From IMG/VR virus record IMGVR_UViG_3300010160_000125, positions 1-35,151 of that record: a stretch of DNA of 35,151 bases. One strand, given 5' to 3'. This stretch comes from a virus. The translations under genes and the position numbers were made by a program. Under the pieces are notes generated by a model. That model had not been told where the DNA came from. It did not search any database and saw only the letters and a program-made list of their open reading frames with translations. Positions 1 to 6,947 of this stretch are shown piece after piece. The stretch's first letter is position 1. Each line of letters begins with the position of its first letter.

Positions 1-2
1 AC

Positions 3-515
3 TCACCAGAAGCCTGGGCGAACTACACAGTCACATCGCTCAGTCAACATATAGTTTCGTCCCCGCGTTCGCCCCATTCTTTTGTTAATCGAGTCGCTTG
101 CGCCGCTGCGTACTGTTACAGTAGATTCTCCGCCTTCACTCATTGCTCCACCGGAGCTTTTTATTAATTCTGCTTGATTTTGTTCTGCCATTTTTATTCC
201 TCCTGTATTATTTGTGGTATTTCCGAAGACAGGCGTTGTCGCTCCAAAGCCTGAACTTCCGCCAAAGCCTGTTGTAATCGTTGTTGATGAACTATTTGAA
301 CTGGATGAGCTGAATCCTCCTGACGACGGTGCGCCAAATGTTGCTGATCCTGTCGGAAATCCTGTTGTTGTATTGTCACTTGATGTTCCTCCAAATGTGC
401 TACCTTGTGGGATTGCTGTTATTGTTATATCACTTGCCATCATGTCATGATGGTCATCACTTTTTGCAATTAGATTGTCATCTGATCCTGATTTTTTTGC
501 TAACAGTGTTGCCAT
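3..515 (-). CDS. Gly/Ser/Thr-rich FG-dipeptide protein, unknown function
   Basis: This 170-residue protein is not one I recognise. Residues 36-105 are low complexity, rich in Gly, Ser, Thr and Asn, with FG dipeptides at Phe41, 60, 84, 90 and 97 and GF pairs near 52 and 67. The last 60 residues are different: charged, with an Arg-rich stretch (KRMGRTRGR) and two Cys (CDC) before the C-terminal GFW. A ribosome site (AGGA) lies 8 bases before the ATG at 515. A second, stronger site (AGGAGG at 199-204) precedes an in-frame ATG at 191, so a 62-residue C-terminal product may also be made. It is the last gene seen of a minus-strand set with the two genes upstream. The composition fits a disordered or glycine-rich virion component, but this is inference. 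Confidence 0.6.
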   Translation of the reverse strand: MATLLAKKSGSDDNLIAKSDDHHDMMASDITITAIPQGSTFGGTSSDNTTTGFPTGSATFGAPSSGGFSSSSSNSSSTTITTGFGGSSGFGATTPVFGNTTNNTGGIKMAEQNQAELIKSSGGAMSEGGESTVTVRSGASDSINKRMGRTRGRNYMLTERCDCVVRPGFW

Positions 516-516
516 T

Positions 517-1065
517 TTATAATCCTGCCATTGCTTTAAATGCTTTTATTTCGCTATCTTGTTCTGGAAATATTGAAACAGTTTCAAGTCCTGCATTTTG
601 ACGCATTTCATTCAATTCTTCTTCACGTTCATCATCTACTCTATATTTGTGGGGTGATATAGTAATCACTTGTTTTAAAATATCTGCATCCGATTCGTAT
701 TCTTCTTCATCAACTATGACTGTCCATTCTTTTAACTTCATGTTAGTCAATGTTTCCATGTCATCTAATAATGTTATAATTCTTTCTGGAACAGTAGTTC
801 TACGATTCATTTCAACAAATACTAGGTATTTTCCAGTAGATAATTCACCGTCACTAACTTGAGCATCTAATACAAAATCATATCCTCGTTCAAACCAATC
901 AGCCAAATCTTCTCCTGCTTTTTTGTTTTTAACAGTGAATGCAATAGTTACTATCTCACTATCTTTACCCATTTGTGCTGAATATTCATCTACTGATACA
1001 ACTGGTAAAACAATACCTTCAAGGTCATGATAATCTAAACCCTCATTGATAATTACTTTAGTCAT
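517..1065 (-). CDS. Conserved-looking acidic phage protein, unknown function
   Basis: This 182-residue soluble protein has no signal peptide or membrane segment and is acidic throughout, with the run DEEEYESDAD near residues 119-128 and DDEREEELNE near 144-153. Alternating hydrophobic/polar stretches (IVTIAFTV, KYLVFVEM, EWTVIVD) suggest an alpha/beta fold. The start ATG overlaps the stop of the upstream gene by one base (TAATG), which points to translational coupling with the 204-residue gene before it. I cannot assign a function. Partnership with its two neighbours is inferred only from the coupling. Confidence 0.7.
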   Translation of the reverse strand: MTKVIINEGLDYHDLEGIVLPVVSVDEYSAQMGKDSEIVTIAFTVKNKKAGEDLADWFERGYDFVLDAQVSDGELSTGKYLVFVEMNRRTTVPERIITLLDDMETLTNMKLKEWTVIVDEEEYESDADILKQVITISPHKYRVDDEREEELNEMRQNAGLETVSIFPEQDSEIKAFKAMAGL

Positions 1066-1679
1066 TACATTGTTCCTTGTGGGGGAGGTGCATTAACATC
1101 CATGTTGCCACCCATGTCAGGAGTAGATTGTTGAGCATCGCCGCCGTTTTCTGTACCATCTTGATCTTCTGACTCTAAATCGTCATTGTACGCCTCATCT
1201 AGATCATTCAAGTCAATAGTTTGGTCAGCTAAGTCAATAGAACCTTCACGGATATCATCCATCAATTCTTTAGGCATTTCAATATATATTAACCAAATAC
1301 TGCGATATGCCATCTTTGGATAGCGGGTACCGGGTTGAAAATCTTCGTAATCTTTTATTTCTACAGGAACGCGAATCTTTGTCTTTTTCCAAAGAATCTT
1401 ACAACCTAGATGTAATAGTCTTTTTGCGCCACGTGGATCGGGCATTAGCTTGAATGGCCACATAAACATGCAGCCAACCGAATAACGTTTAGTAACAGGG
1501 CCTTGTACTAGTTCACCTAGCTCCCAGTTTTTAAATGCATATAAATCTGCCTCATCTAGTACTCGTTCAAAGTCTAGTATTACGGACATTGATCCGTCAC
1601 TGGTAAAGATGCCCTTCACGGTATCAATGATACTGGTGTAATTTACGTCATCAAAAAATTTATCTGCTGTTGGAATCAT
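1065..1679 (-). CDS. Unknown phage protein with acidic disordered tail
   Basis: This 204-residue protein has a folded-looking N-terminal part of about 150 residues, with hydrophobic strands such as SVILDFERV and SIWLIYIEMP and a basic segment around KILWKKTKIRVPVEI. The C-terminal tail of about 50 residues is rich in Asp, Glu, Gly and Pro and looks disordered. It is the first gene of a three-gene minus-strand set. A GATAAATA late-type box ends 5 bases before the ATG and there is no ribosome site between them, so the message may be leaderless. No family is recognised. A virion or assembly role is only suggested by the late-type promoter. Confidence 0.7.
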   Translation of the reverse strand: MIPTADKFFDDVNYTSIIDTVKGIFTSDGSMSVILDFERVLDEADLYAFKNWELGELVQGPVTKRYSVGCMFMWPFKLMPDPRGAKRLLHLGCKILWKKTKIRVPVEIKDYEDFQPGTRYPKMAYRSIWLIYIEMPKELMDDIREGSIDLADQTIDLNDLDEAYNDDLESEDQDGTENGGDAQQSTPDMGGNMDVNAPPPQGTM

Positions 1680-1684
1680 GTTAG

Positions 1685-1692
1685 TATTTATC
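1685..1692 (-). promoter_or_regulatory. T4-like late promoter box GATAAATA
   Basis: Minus-strand GATAAATACTAAC leads directly into the ATG at 1679. If transcription starts 6 bases after the box, as for T4 late promoters, the first RNA base is the A of the ATG. A second weaker box (CATAAATA) lies at 1741-1748. Confidence 0.6.
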
Positions 1693-1756
1693 TTTTTACG
1701 ATTGAATACTATGTTTTGATAATTTTATACCGTAGCCTAATATTTATGCTTAATAT

Positions 1757-1783
1757 TACTTTTAAAAGTACGCTAGTATAGCG
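1757..1783. promoter_or_regulatory. Two abutting palindromes upstream of phoH
   Basis: A perfect 14-bp palindrome (TACTTTTAAAAGTA, 1757-1770) is immediately followed by an inverted repeat with 5-bp arms and a 3-base centre (CGCTA-GTA-TAGCG, 1771-1783). They lie in the 127-bp divergent spacer, 24 bases before the phoH ORF. A protein-binding site or transcript hairpin is possible. Function is inferred only from position and symmetry. Confidence 0.4.
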
Positions 1784-1806
1784 ATATTCATTGACCTTAA
1801 ATAAAG

Positions 1807-2634
1807 ATGAGTGTTATGAGAACTCACGCTCTACAAAGGAGAATCAACTTGAGCAAACGAAAAACCAGCGCATTAAGAAGTACAGACACAAGGTTTTCAC
1901 ACAGTAAAAAGACAGACGGAAATACATTCTATTCAAGAGAGTCAAAAACTATCGATTTCACACAAGCAACTCAAAAACCAAGAGTACGCAGACCCGTAGA
2001 ACTCATCCCCAAATCCATTAATCAAGAAAAATACATATTAGCATTACTTGATGAGAAGACAGATATAGTCGTGGTTTCGGGACCTGCAGGAACAGGGAAA
2101 ACGTATCTTGCTATGCAAGCCGCTATCAAAGCAATGCGAAACGGTGATTGTGATAGGATTATCTTATCTAGACCGGCGGTTGGTGTTGATGATGAAAAAC
2201 ACGGTTTCTTACCGGGAGATATCAATCAAAAGATGGAACCCTGGACTAGACCATTGTTAGATGTATTACGTGAGTATTATTCAACTAAAGAAATTGCTGA
2301 CATGCTAGAAGAACAAATAGTAGAGATAGCTCCGCTAGCGTTCTGTAGAGGTCGCAACTTTAAAAATAGTTGGGTAGTTCTTGATGAGGCTCAGAACGCC
2401 ACCCCAAGCCAGTTAAAAATGATTATGACACGTATCGGTATCGGTAGTAAAATTGTCATCACTGGTGATGTAGAACAAACAGATAGACGCACGCCTGAGA
2501 ACGGGCTCCTAGACTTACTAAGTAGGCTAGATGGTGGGAAGGGGGTGATTCCAGGCTTAGCGTCTTGCAAGTTCGATATGCGTGACATACAACGTCACAA
2601 AATTATTGAACACATCCTCAAGATGTATTCATAA
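1807..2634 (+). CDS. phoH: PhoH-like P-loop ATPase
   Basis: This 275-residue protein belongs to the PhoH family, ATPases common in T4-like phages whose role in infection is unsettled. The Walker A motif GPAGTGKT is at residues 92-99 and Walker B VVLDEAQN at 190-197, followed by the conserved stretch NATPSQLKM. The first 60 residues are basic and poorly conserved-looking. The start is uncertain. ATG 1807 and ATG 1816 have no clear ribosome site. TTG at 1849 (residue 15) has AGGAG with 7 bases spacing and would give a 261-residue protein. The gene is divergent from the minus-strand gene at 1679, convergent with the next gene, and alone on its strand here. Two palindromes sit just upstream and a strong shared terminator just downstream. 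Confidence 0.93.
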   Translation: MSVMRTHALQRRINLSKRKTSALRSTDTRFSHSKKTDGNTFYSRESKTIDFTQATQKPRVRRPVELIPKSINQEKYILALLDEKTDIVVVSGPAGTGKTYLAMQAAIKAMRNGDCDRIILSRPAVGVDDEKHGFLPGDINQKMEPWTRPLLDVLREYYSTKEIADMLEEQIVEIAPLAFCRGRNFKNSWVVLDEAQNATPSQLKMIMTRIGIGSKIVITGDVEQTDRRTPENGLLDLLSRLDGGKGVIPGLASCKFDMRDIQRHKIIEHILKMYS

Positions 2635-2660
2635 AAATAAGGGGCCTTGCCCCTTATTTT
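2634..2660. terminator. Bidirectional rho-independent terminator
   Basis: A perfect 11-bp stem (AAAATAAGGGG pairs with CCCCTTATTTT) surrounds a 5-base loop. It is flanked by A-rich and T-rich tracts, so it can work in both directions. It separates phoH from the convergent minus-strand operon and overlaps the stop codon of the latter. Confidence 0.9.
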
Positions 2661-3559
2661 ATTTCCCAATCTATTACAGTAGATGTTGCTATCATTTGTC
2701 TGAAATTATTAAGATCAATTAGTGACGTAGGAATTTTAATTTCTTTTCCATCGACTATAATTGTGTTAATTTTACCTATCTTACAATAGCCAAATGCTAA
2801 AGTTGGATCGTTTATGTCCAACTTCCAAAAATCTATTCCACCCCTATCAATATAAAACTTCTTCCATCTATTAATGTATTGTATTTTTGTAATATCATTG
2901 AAGAAGTTATCCACTAAATAAAGTCTACAGCTAGCATTAAATTTTCGTTGCGGTACAAATTGTTCCGGCGGACATTCAAAATCATTTACAGTGAATAATT
3001 CTATTGCGTGTTTACCTACATGTGTGTAATGAAGTGATAAATCTCCAAATGAATTAAACGGAGTAAACAATTTGTAGGCAGATTCAGGTATATCATACGA
3101 TTCAAATACGGTTTTATTAAAATCTAACGCAACTCTAAACAAGCTAGATTCTGATGCCATTTTAGAAGACCATACATTTAATAACACAGACTCCAACCAA
3201 TGTATGATATCATTGTACTCAGTCAACAACGGCCATGCTTCTTGATATTTAGGATCGTTTTTCATCTCAGGAAAATGCACATGCATTATATGAAGTGCCA
3301 CTTTCCATGTAGCTTGGTTGATATCCTGTTTCACAACACGGGTATTATCATACTGATTTATCTTATCAGCAAGCTCATACAATCTTTGAATTCTACTATT
3401 AATTAATTCTTCACTTCCATAACCAGTATAATGATTTATCTTACATAGTTCTGAAGTATTGCGTTTAACAATAAGGTTAGCCCATTGCTGGGCTATTTCT
3501 TCATCAATCAAATCATATATTATTGATATATCATTTGTAAAGTTAATTACAAATTGCAT
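2654..3559 (-). CDS. Unknown protein, end of replication operon
   Basis: This 301-residue protein has no recognised catalytic motif. The N-terminal half is helical-looking and charged. The second half carries a GDLSLHYTHVGKHAIELF segment followed by PQRKF, a pattern I associate with uncharacterised proteins of T4-like aquatic phages. It is the last gene of the overlapping operon that includes the gp44-type clamp loader; its ATG overlaps the preceding stop by one base. The clamp-loader small subunit gp62 would be expected near here, but length (301 against about 187 residues) and content do not resemble it. It ends at the shared terminator. I do not assign a function. Confidence 0.75.
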   Translation of the reverse strand: MQFVINFTNDISIIYDLIDEEIAQQWANLIVKRNTSELCKINHYTGYGSEELINSRIQRLYELADKINQYDNTRVVKQDINQATWKVALHIMHVHFPEMKNDPKYQEAWPLLTEYNDIIHWLESVLLNVWSSKMASESSLFRVALDFNKTVFESYDIPESAYKLFTPFNSFGDLSLHYTHVGKHAIELFTVNDFECPPEQFVPQRKFNASCRLYLVDNFFNDITKIQYINRWKKFYIDRGGIDFWKLDINDPTLAFGYCKIGKINTIIVDGKEIKIPTSLIDLNNFRQMIATSTVIDWEIK

Positions 3560-3828
3560 TATGATTTTTCATTTTGAGAAATTAACGCTTCTTTTTCTAA
3601 TTGCTCAATCAAATTAGGATATACTTTTTTATAATAAGCATCCATACGTTCAAAATCAGTATCTACCACCTTACCCTCGATAACACATTTTAGTACCTTC
3701 TTCTGAGCATAGTCAATAATAACGTTGCAGGTTTGTAGGTCCGCGGGCTTAACTTTTTTACCAACAGCAACTAGTTCATCAATTTGACCACCGGCTTTCC
3801 TCATAAATGTTATAAGTAAATATCTCAT
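3559..3828 (-). CDS. Small conserved T4-like phage protein beside clamp loader
   Basis: This 89-residue soluble protein is alpha/beta-like. The start RYLLITFMRKAGGQIDEL reads as a strand-turn-strand, followed by KVKPADLQTCNVI and a helical, charged C-terminus. I recall similar small proteins directly downstream of gene 44 in T4-like cyanophages, though without known function. Its ATG overlaps the clamp-loader stop by 4 bases (ATGA), so the two are probably made together. A link to replication is inferred from this coupling only. Confidence 0.75.
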   Translation of the reverse strand: MRYLLITFMRKAGGQIDELVAVGKKVKPADLQTCNVIIDYAQKKVLKCVIEGKVVDTDFERMDAYYKKVYPNLIEQLEKEALISQNEKS

Positions 3829-4751
3829 GATGTTAACTCTACTAATGTTGCTGCTAGTGAGATTTCAGCTATTCCAACTAGAGGTAGATTTGCTAAACCA
3901 TTACGAATGATAATGATACTTGCGTCTTTCTTTTCTTGATCCTTACCCCACAGATCCAAATTTTGGTACATCCATTTGTAGCAGTCTTCTACATGACTTG
4001 GATACATAGAAATATATTGCATCAATTGCTGACGACCATCAAGTACTTTGCCTGCTTTAAAGAGTTGAACTGCTTCCATTAATAATTCATTTTCATCTGA
4101 ACCACCTGTTGGTGCTGGTTGCAATTTACCATCAATACAATTAACTTGAAGTTGATTCAATACTTTACGTAAATCAGGATAACAAGCACGAACATAATTA
4201 TCTAATACATCTAAATCAAAATCAATATTTTCTGTTAGTAAAACAGTTGCTGCACGTGCCGTAAAGTCAGTATGATCTGGCTTGCTGATGTGAATCTTGT
4301 GACAACGACTTTCACGCAATGCTGGAATGATTTTCTCAGGATAGTTACAAGTGAGAATGAATCGTACTGTGTCTGAATATGTTTCCATATCAGTACGCAA
4401 TGCTGCCTGTGTTAAGTGAGGTAATGAGTCAGCTTCGTCTAATAAAACAACTTTAAACTTACCGAAAGGTAATGTTTGTGCAAATGACAATAGCTTATCA
4501 CGAACCAAATCAATTTGACGTTCACGACTTGCGTTAATAACCATTACATCATAGTCTTCTACACCAAGTTCTTTGATTAAGACTTTAGCAAGTGTAGTCT
4601 TACCTGTACCAGGATCACCGCTGAACAACAAGTGAGGGATGATACCATCTTTGATCCATTGTTCTGCTTGTGATTTGACTCGTTCATCAGTGAACACATA
4701 ATCATTGATACTGTTAGGGCGATACTTTTCTACCCAAAGTTGATTTATCAT
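3825..4751 (-). CDS. gp44: Sliding clamp loader large subunit, gp44-like AAA+ ATPase
   Basis: This 308-residue AAA+ ATPase matches T4 gp44 in length (319) and motifs. In T4 this subunit, with gp62, opens and loads the gp45 clamp onto primed DNA for the gp43 polymerase. The N-terminal WVEKYRP is the classic clamp-loader box. Walker A is GDPGTGKTT (45-53), Walker B with the DEAD signature is LLDEAD (103-108), sensor 1 is around Asn136, and the SRC motif supplying the arginine finger is at 148-150. The C-terminal part is the collar-like helical region. gp62, gp45 and gp43 are not in this window. The gene overlaps both neighbours by 4 bases inside an operon led by the sigma70-type promoter at 6919-6947, in keeping with early or middle expression. 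Confidence 0.95.
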   Translation of the reverse strand: MINQLWVEKYRPNSINDYVFTDERVKSQAEQWIKDGIIPHLLFSGDPGTGKTTLAKVLIKELGVEDYDVMVINASRERQIDLVRDKLLSFAQTLPFGKFKVVLLDEADSLPHLTQAALRTDMETYSDTVRFILTCNYPEKIIPALRESRCHKIHISKPDHTDFTARAATVLLTENIDFDLDVLDNYVRACYPDLRKVLNQLQVNCIDGKLQPAPTGGSDENELLMEAVQLFKAGKVLDGRQQLMQYISMYPSHVEDCYKWMYQNLDLWGKDQEKKDASIIIIRNGLANLPLVGIAEISLAATLVELTS

Positions 4752-5032
4752 TTTCTTAACATTTCAAGTGTAATAACGTATGCAATACCCTGACCCAAGT
4801 CTTGGTCAGAACTAATGATATGCAGTGCGGTGTTATGTCTGTCAGACTTTTCATCATACATAGTATATTCCAAAACATAACCGCCATTGGCTTGATGAAT
4901 AGTAAAACTCATACCTCTGCTATCAAGTGTTCTGCCTCGACTAACAAGACTGTTCTTTGCTGAGGGTCTTGTCTCTGCAATGTCTTGAGGAAATATAAAG
5001 TTATGTAGTTTTTGTCTAATCCAATTTATCAT
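4748..5032 (-). CDS. Small unknown protein in replication operon
   Basis: This 94-residue protein has a basic N-terminus (INWIRQKLHNFIFP) followed by a likely beta-sheet part (SFTIHQANGGYVLEYTMYDE) and a short helix. It overlaps the clamp-loader start by 4 bases and the upstream gene stop by 4 bases, so it is translated as part of the operon. It has no cysteine clusters, membrane segment or known motif. Its function is unknown. Confidence 0.7.
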   Translation of the reverse strand: MINWIRQKLHNFIFPQDIAETRPSAKNSLVSRGRTLDSRGMSFTIHQANGGYVLEYTMYDEKSDRHNTALHIISSDQDLGQGIAYVITLEMLRK

Positions 5033-5652
5033 ATAAATCCATTTACTTGTTTAAATTTTTCATACTGACTTGATACATCTGTTTTTTCAAAGTTTAACCA
5101 TTCACACAGTTTGTCAAATTCAGTTAAAAAGGTGCCTTCTATGAAGTGACTAATGTTAAAATCATAGACGCCGTCTATTATATCATTATTTTTGATATTA
5201 GTGTAATAGATATCGGGAATATTTTTCAAAGGATGTTTTTTAATGGCCATATCCCTTACAATTTGATTGTATTTGTAGGGTATAGTAATCTTAATATATT
5301 TGGCTTTAGGTATGTGGTGTTTAATCAATTCAACTTGTTTGGGTAGTAATATTCTATGAACATAATGCAAATTAGAATTTAAAAACTCTTTAGGAGGCTC
5401 CCAATTTTTCTCAAGGTATGTTTTTTGCACTTCAGTTGTCGAGTTAGCCCATTCGTAAACTCTTGCGCCTGTATGAAAATCTAAGAAAAATTGTGTTATT
5501 TCATGATGAGCGGCACCGGATTCGTCAAAGAAAATATCTTTCTTGTTTTGTAGGAAGACACTAGTACTATATGATAAACAATGTAATAGAAAAGATCCAA
5601 AACTTCCCGGTACAAAATGTATGAATACTATTCTATCACTACCCTCAAGCAT
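5029..5652 (-). CDS. Possible sulfotransferase-fold protein
   Basis: This 207-residue protein opens with a hydrophobic strand and a glycine/serine loop (IVFIHFVPGSFGSFLLHCL, residues 8-26). This resembles the 5'-phosphosulfate loop of PAPS-dependent sulfotransferases (strand-PxSGTT-helix). A later segment (IPKAKYIKITIPYKYNQIVRDM) sits where the second, 3'-phosphate-binding strand and helix would be, and the C-terminal FLTEFDKLCEWLNFE resembles the terminal helix of that family. However, the usual Arg/Ser pair for 3'-phosphate binding is not obvious, so it may bind another ligand or be inactive. It overlaps its neighbours by 4 bases and 1 base. A role modifying phage or host glycans or small molecules would be speculation. 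An unrelated fold is quite possible. Confidence 0.45.
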   Translation of the reverse strand: MLEGSDRIVFIHFVPGSFGSFLLHCLSYSTSVFLQNKKDIFFDESGAAHHEITQFFLDFHTGARVYEWANSTTEVQKTYLEKNWEPPKEFLNSNLHYVHRILLPKQVELIKHHIPKAKYIKITIPYKYNQIVRDMAIKKHPLKNIPDIYYTNIKNNDIIDGVYDFNISHFIEGTFLTEFDKLCEWLNFEKTDVSSQYEKFKQVNGFI

Positions 5653-6029
5653 TAATACACCTTATCACTCATTGTTTCATCATCCATTGGATTATCCGAT
5701 ATCAACAGTATATCATTACTATCAACTTTACGCAATGTTTCTTCACCCAAAGGGGTTTCAACCGTAATACCGCGAGTCCAACGACCATGTGCAATTAAGA
5801 TATATTTTCCAATCTCAAGTTGAGGGTCATTCTGTTCAGGACCTAGACCATAAATCTTTGCCCAACGTGGACGAATACCAGCACTTTTCTTGTCATCATC
5901 CATTAGAATAATACCACCTTGCGTAATACGTTGGTCAAACTTCATATCAGACACAATTATATCTTTGTGTAGAAATGTCAGTTTATCTACTTTAGTAGGA
6001 CTGAATGCCGGCTTACTATATTCGCTCAT
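5652..6029 (-). CDS. GroES/gp31-like co-chaperonin
   Basis: This 125-residue protein reads as a GroES-fold co-chaperonin, the lid that closes the host GroEL chamber. In T4 the analogous gp31 is needed to fold the major capsid protein. The mobile loop is visible as RITQGGIIL (residues 34-42); its last three residues correspond to the IVL tripeptide of GroES that contacts GroEL. It is followed by a beta-barrel pattern (RPRWAKIYGLGPEQ, then LEIGKYILIAHGRW), matching the GroES spacing of loop, barrel strand and K-V-G-D-type turn. It is longer than GroES (97 residues) and near gp31 (111). It overlaps the downstream gene by one base and the upstream gene by 4 bases. GroES identity is inferred from pattern, not alignment. 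Confidence 0.75.
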   Translation of the reverse strand: MSEYSKPAFSPTKVDKLTFLHKDIIVSDMKFDQRITQGGIILMDDDKKSAGIRPRWAKIYGLGPEQNDPQLEIGKYILIAHGRWTRGITVETPLGEETLRKVDSNDILLISDNPMDDETMSDKVY

Positions 6030-6394
6030 TTTTCACCTTTTTTGAGTTCTTCTGCTTTGATCTTTTCAATTTCAACATCATCTTCAAAAGATTCTTCTAA
6101 CTCACGCTCACTTGAAGTAAGTTCTTCTAATGGGATATCAGGTTTAGCAACTTCAGATTTTGCTTGTTGACTCGCGTGTTGCTGGCGAACTTGATTTGCG
6201 GACCGTGTTCCTACTGTATTAGCATATGATTGATTAACCCTTTCGGTTACGGGTTTAATAACTCTTCCAAATGCATCAATAGTGTCCCCACGTGCATTTA
6301 CCTTCATGTTACCTACCGCTTTAGTATTTTCATTTTTGGCAATAATTGATGCCATATCTACTGTCTTACCCATTGCTGTTCTGTAATTTGTCAT
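6026..6394 (-). CDS. Conserved T4-like phage protein, unknown function
   Basis: This 122-residue protein is probably largely disordered. The N-terminal TNYRTAMGKTVDMASIIAKN and the following GNMKVNARGDTIDAFGRVI are stretches I recall as conserved in T4-like cyanophages. The middle is Gln/Ser/Ala-rich and the C-terminus alternates Glu and Lys. It lies 11 bases after the Pol III-like fragment and overlaps the co-chaperonin start by 4 bases. The function is unknown, and a DNA-replication or assembly role cannot be told apart. Confidence 0.75.
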   Translation of the reverse strand: MTNYRTAMGKTVDMASIIAKNENTKAVGNMKVNARGDTIDAFGRVIKPVTERVNQSYANTVGTRSANQVRQQHASQQAKSEVAKPDIPLEELTSSERELEESFEDDVEIEKIKAEELKKGEK

Positions 6395-6405
6395 TTCATT
6401 TTTCC

Positions 6406-6912
6406 TTATTTAATAAACTCATCTATAGACAAGTCATAGTACAAGCTATTTATTTTATGTATGCCGAGTAAAAACAATATAAAACTTGCTACGCTTGACC
6501 CGCGACCTACTCCCCAAACTATGTTATTCTTACGCATTGTATCTACTAAATACTTTAAGTATTTAAGTAATATAAACATATCACGATCCTGAAACAATAT
6601 CAACTCTTCGCCTGCTCGTTGTAGTTCTTGATCGGTGCTGCACTGGTCTAAAATGTATTGAGCAATGTCTAACTTATAATATTCGTTAGGCATTAACCAA
6701 TGACTTTGATTCTTTTCATCAAATTGATTGATTGAACAATTATCACTGGTGTATTTAATACACTCAGGGATATATTCTAGTTGCAAAACTTCATCAAATT
6801 TAATTTCATCAGTTACAAACACACGCTTTAGATTACGTGATGGGTCTTGTAAGTATAACAAACACAATTCCATCTCATCATAGATTTGTTGACCATAAAC
6901 ATCTGTTCTCAT
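6406..6912 (-). CDS. Orphan DNA polymerase III alpha-like fragment
   Basis: The C-terminal 70 of 168 residues match the first part of the bacterial Pol III alpha (DnaE) palm domain: a helix (EELILFQDRDMFILLKYLKYL), then VWGVGRGSSVASFILFLLGI (133-151, compare VGPGRGSxAGSLVAYxLGI) and a tail equivalent to LDPLxYDLLFERFLN. The protein stops exactly where DnaE continues to its catalytic Asp-x-Asp. It therefore has no catalytic aspartates, PHP domain, fingers or beta-binding motif. The first 98 residues are not recognised. The ATG is 7 bases after the -10 of a strong sigma70 promoter, so the message may be leaderless. First gene of the replication operon. It could be a nucleotide- or DNA-binding accessory protein, a polymerase mimic, or a relic. 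I find no frame disruption. Confidence 0.75.
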   Translation of the reverse strand: MRTDVYGQQIYDEMELCLLYLQDPSRNLKRVFVTDEIKFDEVLQLEYIPECIKYTSDNCSINQFDEKNQSHWLMPNEYYKLDIAQYILDQCSTDQELQRAGEELILFQDRDMFILLKYLKYLVDTMRKNNIVWGVGRGSSVASFILFLLGIHKINSLYYDLSIDEFIK

Positions 6913-6918
6913 TAACTA

Positions 6919-6947
6919 AGTATAACAGAATTAATGTAGTGTGTCAA
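6919..6947 (-). promoter_or_regulatory. Near-consensus sigma70 promoter for replication operon
   Basis: On the minus strand TTGACA (6947-6942), a 17-bp spacer and TATACT (6924-6919) form a -35/-10 pair with one mismatch from consensus. It overlaps the stop of the upstream structural-type gene and points into the operon 6912 to 2654. This indicates expression by host RNA polymerase early in infection. Confidence 0.85.

Noticed and set aside
2654-3559. Clamp loader small subunit gp62, expected after gp44.
   Set aside because: The protein is much longer than gp62 and shows no similarity in pattern that I can see. gp62 may lie elsewhere.
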